This document shows, in pieces, positions 9,289-14,848 of a DNA stretch of 14,848 bases; position 1 is the stretch's first letter, and each line of letters starts with the position of its first letter. The notes beneath the pieces were generated by a model that had not been told where the DNA came from, did no database searches, and saw nothing but the letters and a program-made list of their open reading frames with translations. A program made the translations under genes and the position numbers. The DNA comes from Methylocapsa sp. (GTDB lineage: Bacteria > Pseudomonadota > Alphaproteobacteria > Rhizobiales > Beijerinckiaceae), in the NCBI GenBank assembly GCA_017353815.1, contig JAFMSB010000013.1:1-14848 (forward strand), given 5' to 3'.

Positions 9289-10722
9289 ATGTCCTCCGTT
9301 TCTTCCGCCGTCGCCCATTCGCTGCCGGAGGCCATTTTGGCGGCGGGCGCGGTTGGGCTTTTGTTCTTCGGCGCCTTGAGGGCCAAAGATTCGGATGGTC
9401 CGGTGACCGAGATAGCCGCGGGCCTCGTCGCTTTGGCCATTGCCGTCATTTTCCTCGGCTCAAAGACGGACGCCGTTGTTTTCGATGGCGCCTTTATCGA
9501 CGATGGCTTTGGCCGGTTCATGAAGGTGCTCGCCCTTTTGGGCTCCCTCGCGACTTTAATTATGAGCGGGAATTTTCTTGCTCGTGAGAAAATCGATAAA
9601 TTCGAATTTCCCATCCTCATCCTCCTGTCGACGCTGGGAATGCTCATGCTGATCTCGGCGGCGGGGCTAATTGCGCTCTATCTTGGGCTCGAATTGATGT
9701 CGCTTGCCCTCTATGCTCTTGCCGCTTTCCAGCGTGACGATTTGCGCGCCTCCGAGGCCGGCCTCAAGTATTTCGTTCTTGGCGCGCTTTCGTCGGGCAT
9801 GCTGCTTTATGGAGCGTCCCTGCTTTACGGCTTCGCGGGCACTGTCTCTTTCGCTGGCATTGCCGCCGCAATTGGCGGCAGCGCTTCGCGTGGCGTGACT
9901 TTCGGCCTTGTCTTTGTTATGGCAGGGCTTGGCTTCAAGATGTCCGCCGTGCCTTTCCATATGTGGACTCCGGATGTTTACGAAGGAGCGCCAACGCCCG
10001 TAACCGCGTTTTTCGCGTCGGCCGTTAAGGTGGCGGCCATCGCCATAACCATAAGGCTGATCCTGACCGCTTTCGAGAGCATCCCGGTTCAATGGCGCCA
10101 GATCATCATATTCCTATCCATACTTTCGATGGCGCTCGGCTCATTTGCCGCAATCGGTCAGGCCAATATCAAGCGTCTGATGGCCTATTCCGCAATCGGC
10201 CATATCGGCTTCGCACTCGTCGGTCTCGCGGCCGGTGGCGAAGCAGGGGTGAGCAGCGTTCTTGCCTATATGGCGATCTATCTCGTCATGACGCTTGGGA
10301 CTTTTGCCGGTATCCTCGAGATGCGGGTCAATGGCCGCAGCGTCGAAAATATTTCGGATCTTTCGGGTCTTGCGCAAACCGACGGGGCCATGGCCTTCTT
10401 TCTTGCGGTGATGATGTTTTCCTTGGCTGGAGTGCCGCCGCTCGCTGGCTTCTTCGCCAAATGGTACGTCTTTAACGCCGCTATTCAGGCTGGACTCTAT
10501 GCTCTTGCCGTCATCGGCGTTTTGTCGAGCGCTGTTGGGGCATTTTATTATTTGCGGATCGTCAAGGTCATGTATTTCGACCAACCGGCACCGGCCTTTG
10601 ATAAGGCTGCCCCGGCGCCACGCGCGGTTCTTGCCATAACGGGCCTCCTGACCGTGTTCTTGTTTGCCTATCCAGGCTTCTTCATGGAGGCAACGAGAGC
10701 CGCGGCCCATTCGCTGTTCTAA
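9289..10722 (+). CDS. nuoN: NADH-quinone oxidoreductase subunit N
   Basis: This is the third antiporter-like (ND2-type) proton-pumping subunit, contacting NuoK, with 477 residues and about 14 hydrophobic helices. Channel residues E135, K217, K247 and K391 match the E. coli set, with K217 and K247 at the same numbers and K391 for K395. The MWTPDVYEGAPTPVTA block (225-240) is characteristic. The frame is open upstream into nuoM, but that extension is arginine-rich and out of keeping with the family. The ATG at 9289 follows AGGGG (9276-9280) and gives the usual N-terminus. It is the last nuo gene, and birA starts 15 bases later. Confidence 0.97.
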   Translation: MSSVSSAVAHSLPEAILAAGAVGLLFFGALRAKDSDGPVTEIAAGLVALAIAVIFLGSKTDAVVFDGAFIDDGFGRFMKVLALLGSLATLIMSGNFLAREKIDKFEFPILILLSTLGMLMLISAAGLIALYLGLELMSLALYALAAFQRDDLRASEAGLKYFVLGALSSGMLLYGASLLYGFAGTVSFAGIAAAIGGSASRGVTFGLVFVMAGLGFKMSAVPFHMWTPDVYEGAPTPVTAFFASAVKVAAIAITIRLILTAFESIPVQWRQIIIFLSILSMALGSFAAIGQANIKRLMAYSAIGHIGFALVGLAAGGEAGVSSVLAYMAIYLVMTLGTFAGILEMRVNGRSVENISDLSGLAQTDGAMAFFLAVMMFSLAGVPPLAGFFAKWYVFNAAIQAGLYALAVIGVLSSAVGAFYYLRIVKVMYFDQPAPAFDKAAPAPRAVLAITGLLTVFLFAYPGFFMEATRAAAHSLF

Positions 10723-10737
10723 GTATTCTGCCCTTGG

Positions 10738-11514
10738 GTGCTATCCCTGTTTCACCTCGCCAAATGTGCCGAGGCTCAGGCATTCCGCCTGGTTGAGCAC
10801 GGTGAAGTTACCTCAACCAATGAGGAAGCCCTTCTGCGCGCCAACGCGGGCGATCCGGGACGCCTTTGGGTTGTTGCTAAGAGCCAGACGGCAGGCCGGG
10901 GACGCAATGGCCGGACATGGTCGTCGCCCGCAGGCAATCTCTATGCGAGCTTGCTATTGCTCAATCCTGCGCTGCCGCATAAGGCCCCGGAGCTGGGGTT
11001 TGTTGCTGGCATCGCCGCCGCGCATACGATTCGCGCCATCCTGCGCCGGGGAGACCGAGTCAGGATCAAATGGCCAAACGATGTCCTCTTTGATGGCGCC
11101 AAATGCTGCGGGATCTTGATTGAGAGCGCGCTGCTTTGCGATGGTCAATTGGCGTGTACCGCAGGTATCGGCGTAAACTGCCGGGCGCACCCCCAAAATA
11201 CGCCCTATCCGGCAACTGATCTTATGGCAATCAGCGGCAATGCGATTGAGGCCAAGCAAGTGTTTGCCGAGCTTTCGGGATCGATGGCGCATTGGCTTGG
11301 CGTCTGGGCGGCCGGCGCGGGCTTTGCATTGATCCGGACTGAATGGCTTTCGCTCGCCTCCGGGGTCGGCACGCGCGTGCGAGTCGCATTGCCATCGCAC
11401 ACAATCGAAGGCATTTTCCGGACGATCGACGCCAGCGGCCGACTCGTGCTTGAGCGGCCGGGCGAAACACTTACGATCGGCGCGGGCGATGTTTTCCAAT
11501 GCATTGTTTCTTGA
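10738..11514 (+). CDS. birA: Biotin-[acetyl-CoA-carboxylase] ligase (monofunctional)
   Basis: This cytoplasmic enzyme makes biotinyl-5'-AMP and transfers biotin to the carrier lysine of acyl-CoA carboxylases. It has 258 residues. The biotin/ATP loop GRGRNGRTW (53-61), the catalytic KWPND (111-115) and GIGVNC (143-148) are present. A C-terminal SH3-like domain occupies about 205-258. There is no N-terminal winged helix, so it is a class I ligase without the repressor function of E. coli BirA. The GTG at 10738 is the only suitable start before the conserved STN motif (26-28), but I see no good Shine-Dalgarno, so the start is less certain than the identity. Its position after nuoN is familiar in Rhizobiales and suggests read-through from nuo. 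Confidence 0.94.
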   Translation: MLSLFHLAKCAEAQAFRLVEHGEVTSTNEEALLRANAGDPGRLWVVAKSQTAGRGRNGRTWSSPAGNLYASLLLLNPALPHKAPELGFVAGIAAAHTIRAILRRGDRVRIKWPNDVLFDGAKCCGILIESALLCDGQLACTAGIGVNCRAHPQNTPYPATDLMAISGNAIEAKQVFAELSGSMAHWLGVWAAGAGFALIRTEWLSLASGVGTRVRVALPSHTIEGIFRTIDASGRLVLERPGETLTIGAGDVFQCIVS

Positions 11515-11626
11515 ATGCGGCATCTTTGGATCAGAGCGGACGAATGGCATCCGGAACGGCGGGTGCGCGTCCTGACTCATTTGTTTCGCCGGTGCACATC
11601 TCTATCGGCGTGAAGGGCTACGGTTG

Positions 11627-13297
11627 ATGAGTGGCTATAACGACGAGCTTCTTTTCGTCCCGCTTGGCGGTCTCGGCGAGATCGGGATGAATCTTTCCCT
11701 TTACGGATATGGCTGTAAAGGCCAAATGCAGTGGCTTATGGTCGACTGCGGTGTTGCATTTGCTGGTCCCGAACTCGCTGGAATCGATATTACTATCCCC
11801 GATGTTGGCTTTATTGAAAAGCTGCGCAGCGATTTACAGGGTATTGTTATTACTCATGCGCACGAGGATCATATTGGCGCGCTTGGTGAAGTTTGGCCGC
11901 GTCTTCGCTGCAAGGTCTATGCAACAAGCTTCGCTGCGGCTCTTTTTGAAGCCAAGCGGCTCGGCGAGCCAAGAACACCGGATGTGCCACTGAATATCGT
12001 CGCCCAAGGCGAAGCCAGGACAATCGGGTCCTTCAACATCGAATTCGTTAGTATGGCACACTCCATACCCGAGAGTTGCGCCCTTGCAATCCGCACACCG
12101 CTTGGCACGGTAATTCATTCCGGCGACTGGAAGATCGATCCGGCTCCCGGGATTGGCAAGCTGACCGACGCAAAGCGTCTTGCTGCCATAGGCGCCGAAG
12201 AAGTGCTGGCGCTTGTTTCGGATTCGACAAATATTCTGCGTGAAGGCTTAAGCCCTTCGGAAGCCGAGGTCGCCGCGGCCTTGCGGGAGATCATTGCGGC
12301 CGCGGCGGGCCGCGCCGTTGTGACAATCTTTGCTTCGAATGTCGCGCGAATCCGCGCGGTGGCAGAGGCTGCCATGGCTTCCGGGCGCACCGTCGTGCTT
12401 GTCGGCCGCGCGATGGAACGGGCGGTCGCGATCGCGCGGGAATGCGGATATCTCGACGGCATTCCTGAGTTTCTGTCGCAAAACATGTTCTCCCAGCTGC
12501 CGCCCGAAAAGCTGGTTGTGCTCGCAACGGGCAGCCAAGGAGAAAGCCGGGCTGCCATTTCCCGCATTTCCGAGGGCACACATCCCGTGGTGACATTAGG
12601 CCGCGGCGATAAGGTCATTTTTTCGTCGCGCACGATCCCAGGAAACGAGAAGGACGTCGGCCGCATCATCAACAATTTCATTCGTTCCGGAATTGATGTC
12701 GTCACCGACCGCACCGCGCTCGTCCATGCCTCCGGCCATCCTCGGCGCGATGAGGTTGCGGAGCTTTACGCCTGGACGAAGCCCCAAATTGCAATTCCCG
12801 CCCATGGCGAGGACCTTCATCTCGCCGAGCATGCTTGTTTTGCGAAATTGCAGGGTGTGCCCAATGTTATTGCGGCACGTAATGGGGACGTCGTGCTGCT
12901 TGCGCCGGGGAAGCCGGGGATTATTGGCAAGGCGCCCCATGGCCGTATTTGCAAGGATGGCAATAGCCTCGTCCCGGCCGGCGACGAGGCCCTTAAGACG
13001 CGCCAAAGGCTGGCATTTTCTGGGATAGTGTCGATCGGTCTGGCGATCACCTCCAAAGGCGAGCTCGCGGGAGTGCCGGATGTCGTAACCGCTGGCATTC
13101 CGGAACGGATGGGCACCGGAGCTGAGACCGCTAAGATTGTCGATGCGGCGCTCTTTCAAACTTTCGATCAGCTTCCCCGCCCAAAGCGGCGCGATGCCGC
13201 TACCGTTTCCGGCGCGATCGAAAAGGCCGTGCGCGAGGCCATTGCCGCGGTATGGGGGAAACGCCCGGCAGTCCAGGTGCTGGTGGTAGAAGTCTAG
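11627..13297 (+). CDS. rnj: Ribonuclease J (metallo-beta-lactamase/beta-CASP family)
   Basis: This is a cytoplasmic Zn-dependent endonuclease and 5'-to-3' exoribonuclease acting in mRNA decay and rRNA maturation. It has 556 residues, normal for the family. The metal-binding motifs are complete: HAHEDH (77-82), H145 and D167. The beta-CASP features follow: D199 in SDSTN, H367/H371 in HASGHPRRDE, and H393 in IPAHGE. A C-terminal domain completes the protein. A TTG at 11624 is also in frame, but the ATG at 11627 is preferred because GAAGGG (11612-11617) is nine bases upstream. It lies 112 bases after birA, the longest gap between + strand genes here, so a promoter of its own is possible though I found no convincing one. 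Confidence 0.95.
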   Translation: MSGYNDELLFVPLGGLGEIGMNLSLYGYGCKGQMQWLMVDCGVAFAGPELAGIDITIPDVGFIEKLRSDLQGIVITHAHEDHIGALGEVWPRLRCKVYATSFAAALFEAKRLGEPRTPDVPLNIVAQGEARTIGSFNIEFVSMAHSIPESCALAIRTPLGTVIHSGDWKIDPAPGIGKLTDAKRLAAIGAEEVLALVSDSTNILREGLSPSEAEVAAALREIIAAAAGRAVVTIFASNVARIRAVAEAAMASGRTVVLVGRAMERAVAIARECGYLDGIPEFLSQNMFSQLPPEKLVVLATGSQGESRAAISRISEGTHPVVTLGRGDKVIFSSRTIPGNEKDVGRIINNFIRSGIDVVTDRTALVHASGHPRRDEVAELYAWTKPQIAIPAHGEDLHLAEHACFAKLQGVPNVIAARNGDVVLLAPGKPGIIGKAPHGRICKDGNSLVPAGDEALKTRQRLAFSGIVSIGLAITSKGELAGVPDVVTAGIPERMGTGAETAKIVDAALFQTFDQLPRPKRRDAATVSGAIEKAVREAIAAVWGKRPAVQVLVVEV

Positions 13298-13318
13298 CTC
13301 CGGATTGGAAAGATTTTC

Positions 13319-13723
13319 GTGATCGGCCTGTTGAATCATATTGCCATTGCGGTCGAAGATCTTGAGGCCGCTGGCACCTTCTACCGGGACATTCTCGGCG
13401 CGAAAGTCCGCGGTCCGGCGGACCTGCCAGAGCACGGGGTTACGATTCTATTTGTCGAGCTTCCAAATACCAAGATCGAGTTGATGAAACCTCTCGGCGA
13501 ACGCTCGCCGCTGGCCGGTTTTATGGCGAAGCATCCAAGCGGCGCAATCCACCACATTTGTTTTGAGGTTGACAATATTGATGCCGCTTGCAAGGCGCTG
13601 ACAGAAGCCGGAGTCCGGATCCTTGGCGGCGGAATTCCTAAGATCGGGGCGCATGCGAAGGAGGTTCTTTTCCTCGAACCCAAGGATTGCGCTGGAACGC
13701 TCATCGAGCTCGAACAGCGCTGA
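13319..13723 (+). CDS. mce: Methylmalonyl-CoA epimerase
   Basis: This enzyme interconverts (2R)- and (2S)-methylmalonyl-CoA in the propionyl-CoA to succinyl-CoA route, and perhaps also in the ethylmalonyl-CoA pathway. It has 134 residues forming paired vicinal-oxygen-chelate modules. The expected metal ligands are visible: H7, E54, H79 and E130 (P. shermanii has H12, Q65, H91, E141). Glutamate instead of glutamine at the second position is common in homologues. IHHICFEVDNIDAA (77-90) and the C-terminal GTLIELEQ are typical. The start is GTG at 13319, preceded by GGAAAG, 21 bases after rnj. No intrinsic terminator is evident after its stop, although the next gene is convergent. Confidence 0.94.
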   Translation: MIGLLNHIAIAVEDLEAAGTFYRDILGAKVRGPADLPEHGVTILFVELPNTKIELMKPLGERSPLAGFMAKHPSGAIHHICFEVDNIDAACKALTEAGVRILGGGIPKIGAHAKEVLFLEPKDCAGTLIELEQR

Positions 13724-13831
13724 GCCGAATCTCAAGGTCCAGCGAATACCAGCCGCCTGTTTTTGGCTCGAGCGGGAGGATTGCGGGGCTGCCATTAAGA
13801 CCTGTACTTTTTAGAACCCCTACGGAATATA
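13724..13831. other. Convergent intergenic region between mce and the permease gene
   Basis: These 108 bases separate two gene ends that face each other, where a terminator would be expected. I see only weak complementarity, such as AGCC and GGCT around a T-rich loop at about 13750-13769. No GC-rich stem followed by a T-run is visible on either strand. There is no convincing coding frame. Confidence 0.5.
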
Positions 13832-14671
13832 TCACTCTCCTGGCCGCGCCGAGCTCTCATGCCAGCGGCCAAGAAGATAAGCCGATAAAGCGGCAAAGGC
13901 CGCATAAATGGCAATCCCCGTGAGCCCAATCAGGGTGAGGGCCGCGAACATGCGCGGGATGTTGAGCCGGTAGCCCGCCTCGGCGATTCGGAATGCCAGA
14001 CCCGCACCTTTCCCGGCATCGCCGGCGGCGAGCTCGGCGACAATTGCGCCGATGAGCGAAAGCCCCCCGCCGATCCGCAACCCCGCGAGAAAATAAGGCA
14101 AGGCCGAAGGCAATCGCAGATAGAGCAGCATCTGCCAGCGTGTAGCCTGGTAGAGCTTAAAGAGATCGGCGAGATTACGATCGGCCGCGGCAAGCCCGAG
14201 TGCGGTATTGGAAAGGATGGGAAAGAAGGCAACGAGAAAAGCGCAAACCAACACTGCCACCGGCGCATCGAGATAGATCAAGAGCAGAGGCGCAATGGCT
14301 ACAATCGGGGTGACCTGCAGCACTATGGCAAAGGGCAAAAAGGAGCGCTCGACCCATTTCCATTGGGCGAACAAAACAGCGAGACCAGCCCCGCCGATCA
14401 CCGCCGCGGCAAGCGCCCCGAATGTGGTTTTCAAGGTCACCAGAAGGGAAGGGAAGAGCGTTGACCAATCCGAAATGAGCGTCGACAGGATTAGCGTCGG
14501 CGAAGGCAGCACATAAGGCGGCACGCCGAAGTGGCGCACATAGAATTCCCAGGCGGCGAGCATTGCGGCGAAGGCGAGGGCGGGAGGTGCGATCCGCTTC
14601 GCCGCCAGACGAACATCCTTCAATTGTAAAAACCTGGATTTGGTTTGACGGATGTGGTCGCAAACCGCCAT
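13832..14671 (-). CDS. ABC transporter permease, SsuC/TauC (nitrate/sulfonate/taurine/pyrimidine-precursor) type
   Basis: This is an inner-membrane permease of the binding-protein-dependent transport family, with 279 residues and about six hydrophobic helices. The EAA-type cytoplasmic loop that contacts the ATPase lies at about 168-200. It contains QATRWQMLLYLRLPSALPYF and ends GLRIG, the usual SsuC/TauC form. The C-terminal part, with AGLAFRIAEAGYRLNIPRMF (223-242), resembles permeases of Rhizobiales whose substrate is often left unassigned. I cannot tell sulfonate, nitrate, thiamine-pyrimidine or another substrate apart. The start is ATG at 14671, with AAGAGA just upstream. The partner ATPase and binding protein are not in the window: to the left lies mce in the opposite direction, so any partners would be upstream, beyond the right edge, or elsewhere. 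Confidence 0.88.
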   Translation of the reverse strand: MAVCDHIRQTKSRFLQLKDVRLAAKRIAPPALAFAAMLAAWEFYVRHFGVPPYVLPSPTLILSTLISDWSTLFPSLLVTLKTTFGALAAAVIGGAGLAVLFAQWKWVERSFLPFAIVLQVTPIVAIAPLLLIYLDAPVAVLVCAFLVAFFPILSNTALGLAAADRNLADLFKLYQATRWQMLLYLRLPSALPYFLAGLRIGGGLSLIGAIVAELAAGDAGKGAGLAFRIAEAGYRLNIPRMFAALTLIGLTGIAIYAAFAALSAYLLGRWHESSARPGE

Positions 14672-14687
14672 TCATCTCTTGGCGGCA

Positions 14688-14715
14688 ATTGTGACGCGCG
14701 ATTCGCTTTTGTCAA
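14688..14715 (-). promoter_or_regulatory. Candidate sigma-70 promoter for the permease gene
   Basis: On the - strand, a perfect TTGACA (14715-14710) is followed after 16 bases by CACAAT (14693-14688), four of six matches to TATAAT. A start of transcription near 14681 would leave a leader of only about 10 bases before the ATG at 14671, short but enough for the AAGAGA site. The -35 match is strong and the -10 only fair. No experimental support is visible. Confidence 0.4.
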
Positions 14716-14720
14716 AGAAC

Positions 14721-14740
14721 GCCCGTTGCAAGCAACGGGC
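14721..14740. repeat. 20-base palindrome upstream of the permease promoter
   Basis: Seen directly: GCCCGTTGC (14721-14729), AA, GCAACGGGC (14732-14740), a perfect 9-bp inverted repeat five bases upstream of the candidate -35 box. It could be an operator for a dimeric regulator. Alternatively it could be the stem of a terminator for a - strand gene ending just to the right, since GTTCTTT follows it on that strand. The T-run is poor, so I do not choose between them. Confidence 0.5.
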
Positions 14741-14848
14741 TATGGCGGAGGCCTCAAGGGCCGTCACTGACGAAAGCGGATCCGCCTCGCCGATAATTCC
14801 GCCGTGAGTTAAAAGGTAAGGTGAAATCCGGATCTTTGCACTTCAATC
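14741..14848. other. Right-edge sequence with no identified gene
   Basis: No recognisable coding sequence is seen here. On the - strand one frame is open from the right edge to a TGA at 14756-14754, about 30 codons, and could be a gene end, but the residues match nothing I know. On the + strand a 21-codon frame from ATG 14742 looks like chance. Confidence 0.4.

Noticed and set aside
12596..13435. 279-codon open frame on the - strand across the end of rnj and start of mce
   Set aside because: It is antisense to two firmly identified genes, shows no recognisable domain, and has no ribosome binding site or context supporting it.
13735..13820. Possible intrinsic terminator after mce
   Set aside because: Only 4-5 bp complementarities with large loops are present, and no T-run follows a stable stem.
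14754..14848. 30-codon - strand frame open from the right edge
   Set aside because: It is too short to judge, has no recognisable motif, and is only a hint that a gene may end here.
14821..14848. GTG with AAAAGG upstream as the start of a rightward gene
   Set aside because: The spacing to the GTG is only about four bases and just nine codons are visible, so it is not supportable.

Overview
This window is chromosomal core-genome DNA from an alphaproteobacterium. The respiratory complex I (nuo) genes run straight into birA, rnj (RNase J) and mce (methylmalonyl-CoA epimerase), an arrangement I know from Rhizobiales (Hyphomicrobiales). The protein sequences also look like that order. Placement nearer a family such as Beijerinckiaceae or Methylocystaceae is only a guess. 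Base composition looks even throughout. I see no tRNA, rRNA, CRISPR array, insertion sequence or prophage gene.

Layout. From position 1 to about 10722, nine nuo genes lie head to tail on the + strand: nuoF (5' end outside the window), nuoG, nuoH, nuoI, nuoJ, nuoK, nuoL, nuoM and nuoN. They are closely packed. nuoL and nuoM overlap by one base, and most other gaps are 6-18 bases. Wider gaps of 46-77 bases lie before nuoG, nuoJ and nuoK, and each holds an inverted repeat at or touching the ribosome binding site. NuoF and NuoG form part of the peripheral NADH-oxidising arm. NuoI carries electrons to the quinone site next to NuoH. NuoJ and NuoK link NuoH to the antiporter-like proton channels NuoN, NuoM and NuoL. 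The iron-sulfur ligands and key membrane Lys/Glu/His residues are all present, so the complex looks intact.

From 10738 to 13723 the same strand continues with birA (biotin protein ligase), rnj (ribonuclease J) and mce, probably co-transcribed with or read through from nuo. birA and mce fit together metabolically: biotin ligase activates carboxylases such as propionyl-CoA carboxylase, whose product is the substrate of the epimerase.

From 13832 to 14671 a convergent gene on the - strand encodes an ABC-transporter permease of the SsuC/TauC type. A candidate sigma-70 promoter lies just upstream, with a 20-base near-perfect palindrome beyond it. Its ATPase and binding protein are not in view. The last 177 bases hold only that promoter, the palindrome and no convincing gene.

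Overall this is a conventional housekeeping region. I found no new system. The observations most worth a second look are the three hairpins at internal nuo ribosome binding sites and the palindrome next to the permease promoter.
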